A stretch of 44,674 bases of DNA from Gemmatimonadota bacterium (GTDB lineage Bacteria; Gemmatimonadota; Gemmatimonadetes; Longimicrobiales; RSA9), in the NCBI GenBank assembly GCA_039715185.1, contig JBDLIA010000019.1, forward strand, positions 1-44,674, in the 5' to 3' direction. Made by a program: the position numbers and the translations under genes. Positions 36,909-44,575 of this stretch are shown here, piece by piece (the first letter of the stretch is position 1; each line of letters begins with the position of its first letter). The notes beneath the pieces are model-generated. The model did not search any database. It was not told the DNA's origin and was given only the letters and a program-made list of their open reading frames with translations.

Positions 36909-37904
36909 GTGAGGCTCTTTCTACCGGCCGCGGCGTTCGCGGCGGTCGCGCTGTGGGCCTGCGGCGGCTCCGAGCAGAGCGAGAGCGACGCCGCGTCGAG
37001 CGCGGTGCCCGACGCCGCTGCCGAAGTTTCGGGGCTTGCGCCCGCTCTGGACGCCCGGGTGGCCTTCCTGGCCGCTGACCGCGGCGCCGGGTACGAGGCG
37101 GTCTCGGCCCTCGGGCCGGAGGGCGCGGCGCTCCGCGGCGACCGCGAGATCTTCGAAGAAACGCTGCGCTGGGTCCTGGCCGAGGGCATCGACACGCTGC
37201 CCATCGGCGGCGCGGTAGCGCGCATCGGCAGGCGCTTCGTGGGGGCGCCCTATCGTCCGGGCACCCTGGACCCACCGGGCCCGGAGAACCTGGTCGTCAA
37301 CCTGCGCGAATTCGACTGCGTAACGTTCGTTGAAAGCGTGCTCGCCCTTGCGCACGCCACGCGCGCCGATGAGCCGTCGTTCGAGGAGTTCGCGCGCGTC
37401 CTGGAGCGCCTGCGCTATCGGGGTGGGGTGCGGGGCGATTATCCGAGCCGGCTGCACTACTTCAGCGAGTGGCTGGCCGACAACGCGCGCCGGGGCATCC
37501 TCGAGCTCCGGACCCGGACGTTGGGCGGGGATCGCGACCCGGAGCCGATCCACTTCATGACGCGGCACACAAAGGCATACTGGCAACTGGAAGACCCGGG
37601 CACGCTCGACGCCATAGGGCGGATCGAGCGGCGCCTGAGCGACACGCCCCGGCACGAGCTGCCGGAGACGGCTATCGAGGACGCGGAGGGCGGGATCGAG
37701 GAGGGAGACGTGATCGCCGCGACGAGCACGCTGGCCGGCCTCGACGTGGCGCACACCGGGATCGCCGTGGAGGTCGACGGCCGCATCCACCTGATGCACG
37801 CTCCTCTGGTCGGCGACAGCGTTCAGATCAGCCAGGTACCTCTGGCCGTCAGGGTCGGTCGCATTCGCACGCAGGACGGCATCATGGTGGCCCGCCCGCT
37901 GTAG
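36909..37904 (+). CDS. DUF1460 family lipoprotein, NlpC/P60-like hydrolase fold
   Basis: The 331-residue protein has a lipoprotein signal peptide (AAAFAAVALWAC, Cys18). The rest matches DUF1460: GRRFVGAPYRPGTLD, then FDCVTFVESVLALAH with the probable catalytic cysteine (Cys137), RLHYFSEWLADNARRG, and HTGIAV with a probable catalytic histidine near residue 278. Structural work on DUF1460 proteins places them in the NlpC/P60-like superfamily, where members cut peptidoglycan stem peptides or related amides. The natural substrate here is unknown. The GTG start is 1 base after the HtrA stop, so the two envelope proteins are made from one mRNA. Its end overlaps the convergent zinc-ribbon gene by 23 bases. 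Confidence 0.87.
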   Translation: MRLFLPAAAFAAVALWACGGSEQSESDAASSAVPDAAAEVSGLAPALDARVAFLAADRGAGYEAVSALGPEGAALRGDREIFEETLRWVLAEGIDTLPIGGAVARIGRRFVGAPYRPGTLDPPGPENLVVNLREFDCVTFVESVLALAHATRADEPSFEEFARVLERLRYRGGVRGDYPSRLHYFSEWLADNARRGILELRTRTLGGDRDPEPIHFMTRHTKAYWQLEDPGTLDAIGRIERRLSDTPRHELPETAIEDAEGGIEEGDVIAATSTLAGLDVAHTGIAVEVDGRIHLMHAPLVGDSVQISQVPLAVRVGRIRTQDGIMVARPL

Positions 37905-38124
37905 GCGGATCGCGGACGTCGACGGCCGCGGACAGCTTGCACGAAGGGCACACCGCCAGAACCCTGCTGCGCACGTAGGCGACTTCGGGCGGCCGCTGCA
38001 CCCGCGACAGCGCGACCTTGTCGCCGCACCGCGGGCAGGCCGGGACGTCTCCGGCGTGCAACGTCTTCGCCAGGGCCGCGCGCTCTGCGGCCGTGAATCC
38101 GACGGCGTCTACGCGTCTGCCCAC
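37882..38124 (-). CDS. Small zinc-ribbon protein
   Basis: From the GTG at 38124 the protein has 80 residues with two CXXC motifs, CPRCGDK and CPSCKLS, spaced 28 residues apart. That is the spacing of a rubredoxin-like zinc ribbon. The N-terminal part (GFTAAERAALAKTLHAGDVPA) is a short helix. Function is unknown; such proteins often bind nucleic acid or a partner enzyme. Its start overlaps the end of the preceding same-strand gene by 16 bases, and its end overlaps the DUF1460 gene on the other strand by 23 bases. Confidence 0.68.
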   Translation of the reverse strand: MGRRVDAVGFTAAERAALAKTLHAGDVPACPRCGDKVALSRVQRPPEVAYVRSRVLAVCPSCKLSAAVDVRDPPTAGGPP

Positions 38125-38687
38125 CGCTCCCACCGTTGCTCCGCTACGTGATCGCCCGCCGCCGCCGCGAGCTTCCCGAGGGCTCGTGCCGCCGCCGCCG
38201 CGTGGCCCGGACAGCGGTGACGCCGTGCGACGGCGAACCCGAGCCGGTGGCACGCCCCGGTCCCGCCGGGGCCGGGCGCCAGCCGCGCCAGGTCCCGCAG
38301 GCACGTGCACAGGGTTGCGGCCGAGGCCGGGTCGGGGCCCAGCCGTCCGAGGCCCCTCGCCGCCCGGAGCGTCCGTATCGCAATCCCACGCAGCTCTCCG
38401 GCCGCCGAAGCCGCCAGTCGCCGTGCAGCCCGTTCGTGCGGGCGGTCGACCGCCGCGCCCTCGAGCCAGCGTGGCGCGACGCACGCCAGGGTCGACTGGA
38501 TCGCCAGGGCGCTACGCACCGCGGTCGCCGCGCCGTCGCCAAGATCGCGCAGAGGGCCGAGGCTGGCGAGGAGGTCGTAGTCGGTCCCCCAGGGCGCCGA
38601 CTCGGGCCAGGCGTCTGTTTGGGAAGGTCGGCGCTCGCGGACGAAGAGCGTGGTGGGCGGGTGATCGATGCGGGCGAGTCGGGTCAT
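38109..38687 (-). CDS. Protein of unknown function (alanine/arginine-rich, helical)
   Basis: The 192-residue product is mostly helical and very rich in Ala, Arg and Leu. It begins MTRLARIDHPPTTLFVRERRPSQ and continues with GTDYDLLASLGPLRDLGDGAATAVRSALAIQSTLACVAP. Several Cys and His residues are scattered, but no motif or family is recognised and there is no signal peptide. It overlaps the zinc-ribbon gene, which suggests that the two small cytoplasmic proteins work together. The high-GC sequence makes chance frames common, so the call rests on the regular start, the coupling and the lack of a better frame. Confidence 0.55.
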   Translation of the reverse strand: MTRLARIDHPPTTLFVRERRPSQTDAWPESAPWGTDYDLLASLGPLRDLGDGAATAVRSALAIQSTLACVAPRWLEGAAVDRPHERAARRLAASAAGELRGIAIRTLRAARGLGRLGPDPASAATLCTCLRDLARLAPGPGGTGACHRLGFAVARRHRCPGHAAAAARALGKLAAAAGDHVAEQRWERWADA

Positions 38688-38856
38688 GACACACGGTAGG
38701 CGAGGGAAACGTGCCGAACGATGCACGTTCGGCTATCCCGGGGCCATGGCTGGATGGGACATCGTGGCGATGTCGTGAACCGCGTCCTAACTTTGCGCGC
38801 CCTCGAACGCGCAGTCCTCACTAGCAGCGTCGCGAGGCCCCGCGAACCCCAGGTGA

Positions 38857-40107
38857 ATGCCAGCCGTCAGGGTGCCGCCGCTCCTAATACTCGTGTCCGC
38901 CGTGCTGGTGGACATGATCGGCTTCGGGATCGTCATTCCTCTGCTGCCGTTCTACGCGGAGGAATTCGGGGCGAGCCCCTTCGTCGTCACCCTCCTCATA
39001 GCATCCTATGCGGCCACGCAGCTGCTGGCTACGCCCATCTGGGGCCGCATGAGCGATCGGCGCGGGCGGCGCACGCTGTTCATATTCGGGCTGGCGGCGT
39101 CTTCCGTGTCGCACCTTCTCTACGGGTTCAGCAACACCCTGCTGCTGCTGTTCGCGTCGCGCATGACGGCGGGAGCCGCCGGCGGGACCATTTCCATCGC
39201 GCACGCCATCACGGCCGACAACACGTCCGAGGAGGATCGCGCGCAGGGTCTCGGCTGGATCGGGGCGGCGGCGGGACTCGGGGTGATGCTGGGGCCCTTC
39301 ATCGGCGGATACTTCAGCAGCATATGGGGACTGGGGGCGCCGGGATTCATAGCCGCCGGCCTCACCGCGGTGAACGCGCTCGCCGCGTATTTCTTCCTGC
39401 CCGAATCCCGCCCGCGTTCTGTGGCGGCGGGTTTCGCGCAGGGGGAGGCCGCGACGTGGCGCGGCTGGCTCGGGATCCTCACGCGCTACCCTCTCGCGCT
39501 AATGATGGGCGTGTACTTCCTGACTATCTCCTCGCTCAGCGCGCATTTTAGCGTTCTGGCGCTCTACCTCGAGAGGGTGTTCGCGTTCGACGGTGAGGCG
39601 GTCGGCTACGTGATGGCGTTGAGCGGAGCGTGTACCGTGGTAGTGCGCGGGGGCATCCTGGGGTGGATGGTGGGCAGGATAGGTGAGCCCAACACGGCGC
39701 GGTTCGGCGTCGTATTCCTCGGCCTGGGAGTGATGACGGTACCTCTCATGAGCGGGCCGGGCTGGCTTCTTCTGGCCGTGCCCCTGTGGGCTCTGGGGGC
39801 CGGCACGCTGTTTCCGGCGCTCGCGACCATGGTGTCGCGCGCCACGGACGAGCACTCGCAGGGCAGCGTGCTTGGCGGTAGCCAGGTCGTCGGAGGTCTC
39901 GGGCGGGTCATCGGCCCCGTCTGGGCGGGGCTGCTGTTCCAGTCCGCGGGCATAGCGACGCCGTACTGGGTGGGGGTGGTCGCGATCGGCGCGGCCGGCG
40001 TACTCGCGCTCGGCCTGCCGCCGGTGTCGCAGCTGCGTCGCCGCGTAGACCCGGCTACGCTCGCCCGCGCCGAGGCGGAGGAGGCCACCGCCGACGCGCC
40101 GGTGTGA
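38857..40107 (+). CDS. Major facilitator superfamily transporter (DHA1/TetA-like)
   Basis: The 416-residue protein has twelve hydrophobic segments. The first carries LVDMIGFGIVIPLLPFYAEEFGASPF, the second-loop signature GRMSDRRGRRTLFIFGL is present, and FASRMTAGAAGGTISIAHAITADNT matches helix 4. These are marks of the drug:H+ antiporter-1 group, including TetA. A substrate cannot be read from the sequence. The start region lacks a strong ribosome-binding site; AGG at 38851 precedes the ATG by 3 bases. No dedicated regulator is adjacent, though a TetR gene lies 2 kb downstream. Confidence 0.92.
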   Translation: MPAVRVPPLLILVSAVLVDMIGFGIVIPLLPFYAEEFGASPFVVTLLIASYAATQLLATPIWGRMSDRRGRRTLFIFGLAASSVSHLLYGFSNTLLLLFASRMTAGAAGGTISIAHAITADNTSEEDRAQGLGWIGAAAGLGVMLGPFIGGYFSSIWGLGAPGFIAAGLTAVNALAAYFFLPESRPRSVAAGFAQGEAATWRGWLGILTRYPLALMMGVYFLTISSLSAHFSVLALYLERVFAFDGEAVGYVMALSGACTVVVRGGILGWMVGRIGEPNTARFGVVFLGLGVMTVPLMSGPGWLLLAVPLWALGAGTLFPALATMVSRATDEHSQGSVLGGSQVVGGLGRVIGPVWAGLLFQSAGIATPYWVGVVAIGAAGVLALGLPPVSQLRRRVDPATLARAEAEEATADAPV

Positions 40108-40233
40108 GGGAGCGAAGGAGCGCGAGGCGCCCGCCCACGTAGAGACGGCTCGTAGACGGTCGGGTTGCGGGTCCGTCGCCGATCCGCCTATATGGCTGGC
40201 GGATCCAAACGGCTTTTTTCGCAGAGGATGGCG

Positions 40234-40500
40234 ATGTTCTTCGTCGGCCTGATCGTCTGGTTGGCCATCGGCCTGGTCGGTGGCATCCTGGCCCGCGTCC
40301 TGTACTCGACCCGAGACACCGCGGCGGCCCTGACGCTCGTATTTGGCGTATTCGGCGCCTTCATCGGTGGCATGCTCGGCTTGTCCGGATACATCCACCA
40401 CGACGCGACGCCCATGCGCTTCGGGGGGTTGCTGGGAGCGGCCCTGGGCGCGCTTCTCTTCGCCTTCATGTACCACTTCGTGCAGCGTAAGGCGGCTTAG
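40234..40500 (+). CDS. GlsB/YeaQ/YmgE-like small membrane protein
   Basis: The 88-residue protein starts MFFVGLIVWLAIGLVGGILARVLY, close to the GlsB/YeaQ family N-terminus, and has three hydrophobic segments separated by short loops. The family is linked to stress and transglycosylase-associated proteins; its function is unsettled. The ATG at 40234 is preferred because AGAGG (40223-40227) is 6 bases upstream; an ATG at 40228 lies too close. It ends 4 bases before the next gene. Confidence 0.78.
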   Translation: MFFVGLIVWLAIGLVGGILARVLYSTRDTAAALTLVFGVFGAFIGGMLGLSGYIHHDATPMRFGGLLGAALGALLFAFMYHFVQRKAA

Positions 40501-40504
40501 ACCG

Positions 40505-41296
40505 ATGGGGTCTCACGGCTACCGGACGGCCGGGATCCTGACGGCGCTGCTCGTGGTGGCGCCGGGGTTGCAGGCGCAGGAGGCCGGCCGGGAGGACGCG
40601 CAGCTCTACCGCGTGACGCTTCTGCAGGCGGCTCCGGGGCGGCTGCTGGACCTGATCGGCGTACTGCGCGAACGGTTCCCGGAAGACGACCCGGCCTCGC
40701 CGCTGATCATGCGACACTCCCAGGGCGACCGCTGGGACCTCATGGTGCTCGGGCCGAGCGACGCGCTCGAGGCCGGCCTGGAGGGCGCGGCTCCCGTCGA
40801 CTTCCTGCGGCTGGTGCGCGGCTCGTCTCCGGTCCCGGGCACGGCCGGCCCGGAGGCCGCGCCGCAGCCGCTCTCGACCGACCCGCTCGACGAACTGATC
40901 GGCTGGACCGAGGACCATTGGGCCTGGGGCCCCCACGCCGACACCGTGCGCGCGCGCGCCGAGGGCGCCGGCCTGTTCCACATCGAGATGTTCGTGGCGC
41001 TCCCGGGCGAGCGCGGCGCGCTCATCGAGCAGCGCGGCATGGAGAACGAGTATCTGCGCAGGATCCAACGGCCCGACAACCTGCTCTGGGTGCGGCACGC
41101 GGGCGCGGACTGGGATGCGTTCACCATCGGCTTCCACGCCAATCTCCAGGCCTACGCCGAGCCGTCTCCGCTGAGCCAGGAGGAGCGGGACCGGGAAACC
41201 GTCGCGGTGGGGTTTCCCGGCCCCGGCCAGATCGGCGCGTACCTCAGGCGCTTCCTCGCCTGGCACAACGACACGCTGGCGGTGGTCGCCCGCTGA
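40505..41296 (+). CDS. Exported protein of unknown function
   Basis: The 263-residue precursor begins with a signal peptide (GYRTAGILTALLVVAPGLQAQ). The mature part has a strand-helix pattern (LYRVTLLQAAPGRLLDLIGVLRERF, RWDLMVLGPSD, GLFHIEMFVALPGERGALIEQRGMENEYLRRI, DAFTIGFHANLQAYAE) suggesting two ferredoxin-like, dimeric alpha-beta-barrel-type modules. Related folds include small monooxygenases and stress-response proteins, but no catalytic residue is evident. It starts 4 bases after the GlsB-like gene and is co-transcribed with it. Confidence 0.72.
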   Translation: MGSHGYRTAGILTALLVVAPGLQAQEAGREDAQLYRVTLLQAAPGRLLDLIGVLRERFPEDDPASPLIMRHSQGDRWDLMVLGPSDALEAGLEGAAPVDFLRLVRGSSPVPGTAGPEAAPQPLSTDPLDELIGWTEDHWAWGPHADTVRARAEGAGLFHIEMFVALPGERGALIEQRGMENEYLRRIQRPDNLLWVRHAGADWDAFTIGFHANLQAYAEPSPLSQEERDRETVAVGFPGPGQIGAYLRRFLAWHNDTLAVVAR

Positions 41297-41320
41297 GACC
41301 GGGCCGATTCAGCGCCGGCG

Positions 41321-42106
41321 TCACTCCCCGACCAGCGTGGATACCGTGATGGTGCCGTCGGGATTGGGCTGCTCGAAGCGGGCGATGTAGGGGGCGTCAT
41401 CCCACAGCCAGACCTTCCACGGGATCAGGCTCGTCTCCACGACCCAGGCGTCCGCCGTGATGCCGCCGGCCGACACCTGCTCGCGTCCCGTCACGCGCAC
41501 GGTCTCCTGCACGAGCTGGACCGCTCCGCCGGGCGCCATCGCCGCGATGGCCACGCTCGCGGTGTAGCCGTCCTCCAGCGGAAGCGAGCGCAGGAGCACC
41601 GCGTACAGAGACAGGTCGAAGGCGGCCATGGCCTCGGTCCGCGCGGTCAGGGCCGCGCCGTCCGGCGAAGGGATCAGGACCGAGCGCAGCGAGTCGGCTT
41701 CGTAGTCCACATGGATGACGGTGCCGTTCGGCCCGACCTGGTGGGTCCGCAGCGGCGCCATCGTAGCCAGATCGGCGCTCTGAACGCGCACGAGCTCGGA
41801 GACGCCCTGCGCGTCGAAGCGCTCGACCCGTCGCCAGAGGACGGCCCGTTCCCCGCTTCCCATGAGCTTCACCTCGTCGGTCCACGCGCCCGCCGGCGTC
41901 TCCGTGCCGCCGGGGCCCACGCGAGTCAAGGAGAATCGGGCCGCGTACGGCGCCAGCTTCGCGCCGGTGGCGACGCCGCTGCCCGGCTCCACGACGGGGG
42001 CGCTGCTCTGGGAAAGGGCGGGGACGTGGGACGCAGCCGCCGCCAGCCCCGCGAGGATGAGGGACTTGAGCGACGACAGCGCGACGGTCCGTACAAGGGA
42101 GTACAT
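41321..42106 (-). CDS. Exported protein, DUF3108-like
   Basis: The 261-residue protein has a signal peptide (SSLKSLILAGLAAAASHVPALSQ). The remainder is beta rich, with DEVKLMGSGERAVLWRRVERF, TVIHVDYEADSLRSVLIPSPDG, REQVSAGGITADAWVVETSLIPWKVWLWDDAPYIARFEQPNPDG; the last block resembles DUF3108 domains found in periplasmic proteins. AAGGA lies 7 bases before the ATG. It is transcribed divergently from the TetR gene across a 82-bp region that contains tandem palindromes, so it is the most likely target of that regulator. Confidence 0.72.
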   Translation of the reverse strand: MYSLVRTVALSSLKSLILAGLAAAASHVPALSQSSAPVVEPGSGVATGAKLAPYAARFSLTRVGPGGTETPAGAWTDEVKLMGSGERAVLWRRVERFDAQGVSELVRVQSADLATMAPLRTHQVGPNGTVIHVDYEADSLRSVLIPSPDGAALTARTEAMAAFDLSLYAVLLRSLPLEDGYTASVAIAAMAPGGAVQLVQETVRVTGREQVSAGGITADAWVVETSLIPWKVWLWDDAPYIARFEQPNPDGTITVSTLVGE

Positions 42107-42129
42107 ATGAGAATCCTTTCTCGATATAG

Positions 42130-42161
42130 TAGACTCCAGTCTAAGTTTAGACTATAGTATA
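42130..42161. promoter_or_regulatory. Tandem TetR-type operators between divergent genes
   Basis: Two 14-bp palindromes, TAGACT-CC-AGTCTA (42130-42143, perfect) and TAGACT-AT-AGTATA (42148-42161, one mismatch), lie 18 bp apart. Their facing half-sites form a third perfect palindrome, AGTCTAA-GT-TTAGACT (42138-42153). A plus-strand -35/-10 pair (TAGACT at 42130-42135, 17 bases, TATAGT at 42153-42158) is covered by the sites. The local AT richness stands out from the surroundings. The adjacent TetR protein is the natural ligand. Confidence 0.8.
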
Positions 42162-42188
42162 AAAAAAGGGTGTTGTCGAGGGGGTGCA

Positions 42189-42797
42189 GTGGAGTCAGGC
42201 GGACGAAGGGCGGAAAAGAAGGCCGAGACCCGGGCGGCGTTGCTGGAGGCGGCGCTGGAGCTGTTCGAGCGGGACGGCTTCGCCGGCACGACCGTGGACG
42301 CGATCGCCGAGCGCGCCGGTGTCTCTCGCGCGACCTACTTCAACTACTACGAGACCAAGGAAGGAGTGCTGATTGCGTACTACCGGGGCGTCCTCGAAGG
42401 GGAGTTGAACCGGCTCGAGGAGGCGGTAGCGCGGGACACCCCGGCCAGGCGGTTCTTCGAGGAGCAGTTCGAGATGGGGCTTCGCACCGCCCACCGCGAA
42501 GGCGAACGCTTCCGCGTGCTGTTCAGGGAGGTGTTCTCCAACCGCCGCGTCCTGGAGGCGAATCAGGAGCTCGCCGCCCGCGTCACCACCATCTACTTCG
42601 CGGCCATCCAGGGCGCGGTGACCCGCGGCGAGCTCAGGTCGGATCTGGACGTCGCGGGCGCGGTCGGCGTGTTGGGCGCCGTATGGAGCTCCACGCTGGT
42701 CGAGCGGCTGTACACGCCGCTGGACCTGGACACGCTCATCCAGCGCATGCGGGCAAAGGTGGACATCGTTTTTCGCGGCATCGTGGGTTCAGGCTAG
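42189..42797 (+). CDS. TetR family transcriptional regulator
   Basis: The 202-residue protein has an N-terminal TetR helix-turn-helix (residues about 10-57): KKAETRAALLEAALELFERDGFAGTTVDAIAERAGVSRATYFNYYETKEGVL. The C-terminal helical domain (from about 75) would bind an unknown small ligand and form the dimer; no close family match is recognised. GAGGGGG precedes the GTG start. It is divergent from the DUF3108-like gene and probably represses both itself and that gene through the tandem palindromes at 42130-42161. It converges on thiI with a 31-bp gap. Confidence 0.93.
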   Translation: MESGGRRAEKKAETRAALLEAALELFERDGFAGTTVDAIAERAGVSRATYFNYYETKEGVLIAYYRGVLEGELNRLEEAVARDTPARRFFEEQFEMGLRTAHREGERFRVLFREVFSNRRVLEANQELAARVTTIYFAAIQGAVTRGELRSDLDVAGAVGVLGAVWSSTLVERLYTPLDLDTLIQRMRAKVDIVFRGIVGSG

Positions 42798-42828
42798 CCA
42801 GCCGCCTCGCTGACCGCCGGCACCGGGC

Positions 42829-44292
42829 TCAATCCGAGCCGTGCCGTTGCGCCCACTGGCGCAGGGCGCTCGCGCCGCCGCGAAAGGAGTAGGCCTCGTA
42901 GCCGGCGCGCTGCATGCGCTCGGCGATCTGCGCGGTCTGCACTCCCTGCGCGCAGTACAGCACGTAGGTGCCGTCGCGGTCCAGGTCGCCGAAGGTTCGG
43001 CCCAGCTCCCAGTCATCGACCAGGCGCGCGCCCGGCAAGTGCCAGGCCTCGTACTCCCCCTCGCTGCGGCAGTCCAGGATGCTGGCGCCCTCCGGCACCT
43101 CGCTCGTGAAGAGGTAGGGCGCGACCAGATCGGTGGGGGTCAGCCGACGCAGGTCCAGGACGCGTCGCTCGGCCACGGCCCGCTCGACCGTGCCCGGGTC
43201 GAGCAGCGCGTCCTGCGCGTCGACCACGTCCACCGAAGCCGCCGTGACCGGTTTGCCGGGCGCGATGGCGCAGTACTCCTTGACGCGCGCCGACAGCTCA
43301 TCGGTGCCGATGACGCGCGCGCGGGCGATGATCTCCTCCTTGTCGAATCCGATCAAGGGGCGGAATACGGGCAGCGACGCGGCGGGTTCGATGGCCCGCA
43401 GGTTGGTCAGCGTCTGCGATGATACCTGGCCCACAGCCTCCCCGGTCACCAGCACCTCGGCGCCGATCCGGTCGGCGACGATCGACCCCGCGCGGTACAT
43501 GAGTCGCTTCAGCAGCACCTGCCAGTACCGCTCCGCGGCGTGCGCACGCAGGTCGTCCAGCGCGGGCCCGAAATCGATCAGATGAATGCGAGGGCGGGAC
43601 CCATAACTCCACCGGTCCGCGAGCACCTTCATCACCGCCAGCACGGACCGCTCGTAGGCGTCGCCGCCCAGGTTGCAGAAGGCGTAGTCGAGCTCGACCC
43701 CGCGCTTGAGCATCATCCAGGCGGCCACCGCCGAGTCGTAGCCGCCGGACACGAGCGCCAGCGCCCGACCCTCCACGCCCAGCGGCAGACCGCCCGCTCC
43801 GGGCGTGCGTCGCGAGAAGAGGTGCGCCACGTCGTCGCGGACCTCGACCCCGACCGTAACGTCGGGGTTCGACAGGTCCACCCGTCCCGGCCCGTCCAGC
43901 GCGGCGCCCAGCTCGATCTCGATGTCTTTCGAGCGGAAGGGGTGCGTGCCGGACCTGCGCGATCGCACCGCGAACGAACGGCCGAGCACCTCATCGCGGA
44001 ATCGCTCCCCCCCGGCCTCTACGATGCGGTCCAATTCGGCGGGCACGGTGAGCGCGATGGGAGACAGAGACCCCAGTCCGAAGACCCGCCCCAGGTGCGC
44101 CTCCGCGTCCGGTGAAGTGGATCGCACGAAGATCCGGCTCCAGCGATCCTCTACTTCGTACGTTCCGCCGGCCTCTTCCATGGCGTCGCGCAGGTTGCGC
44201 AGCAAGCGCCTGCGGAAGCGCTGCTGGGTTCTACGCGACTTGACGGAGAACTCGCCGGCGAGTCTGAGAAGAAAGCGCTGCTCTGCGTCCAT
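42829..44292 (-). CDS. thiI: tRNA 4-thiouridine synthetase with rhodanese domain
   Basis: ThiI adenylates uridine 8 of tRNA and transfers sulfur to it; in some bacteria it also donates sulfur to the thiamine thiazole. The 487-residue protein has an N-terminal ferredoxin-like and THUMP region (about 1-165), a PP-loop ATPase with SGGYDS (182-187) and a C-terminal rhodanese domain from about residue 385. Cys341 in EYCAIAPGKP and Cys447 in YVLYCAQGVQT correspond to the two catalytic cysteines of the E. coli enzyme. The ATG at 44292 is followed by the usual AEQRFLLRLAGEF; AGGG stands 4 bases upstream. An inverted-repeat element begins 8 bp ahead of the start codon and forms its mRNA leader. thiC is elsewhere in the window. 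Confidence 0.95.
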   Translation of the reverse strand: MDAEQRFLLRLAGEFSVKSRRTQQRFRRRLLRNLRDAMEEAGGTYEVEDRWSRIFVRSTSPDAEAHLGRVFGLGSLSPIALTVPAELDRIVEAGGERFRDEVLGRSFAVRSRRSGTHPFRSKDIEIELGAALDGPGRVDLSNPDVTVGVEVRDDVAHLFSRRTPGAGGLPLGVEGRALALVSGGYDSAVAAWMMLKRGVELDYAFCNLGGDAYERSVLAVMKVLADRWSYGSRPRIHLIDFGPALDDLRAHAAERYWQVLLKRLMYRAGSIVADRIGAEVLVTGEAVGQVSSQTLTNLRAIEPAASLPVFRPLIGFDKEEIIARARVIGTDELSARVKEYCAIAPGKPVTAASVDVVDAQDALLDPGTVERAVAERRVLDLRRLTPTDLVAPYLFTSEVPEGASILDCRSEGEYEAWHLPGARLVDDWELGRTFGDLDRDGTYVLYCAQGVQTAQIAERMQRAGYEAYSFRGGASALRQWAQRHGSD

Positions 44293-44300
44293 CGCCCTAA

Positions 44301-44575
44301 CAGGTCGCTGAAAAAGGGTAGCGAGCCGCGTTGGGAGCGCCACGGGGTCGGCTGCAAGGCAGCGCGACGAGGCGATACCGCTGCGTATCGGGGAGGAGCG
44401 CTAACGACATCAGACGGCCCCGTGCCGCCCCAACCCGAAGGGAGCAGGGGGGTTGCGGGATCCAGCGTTCGTCTCTCCTCGTCGCCATAGCTTAGGCTAT
44501 GCCTCCTCGTCGTTCCTGCCCTGGACGCCCGCAAGCCCCCTGCTCGCGGCCGCACTCCCCTTGTTCAGCGACCTG
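44301..44575. mobile_element. 275-bp MITE-like element with terminal inverted repeats
   Basis: The ends are inverted repeats of 17 matches in 18: CAGGTCGCTGAAAAAGGG (44301-44318) and its complement at 44558-44575. No transposase frame is inside. Internal features include hairpins CGATAC...GTATCG and CATAGC-TTAG-GCTATG. The flanks are CTAA on the left and CTAG on the right, compatible with the YTAR-type 4-bp target of IS5-group elements. The family assignment is inference. Confidence 0.72.
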
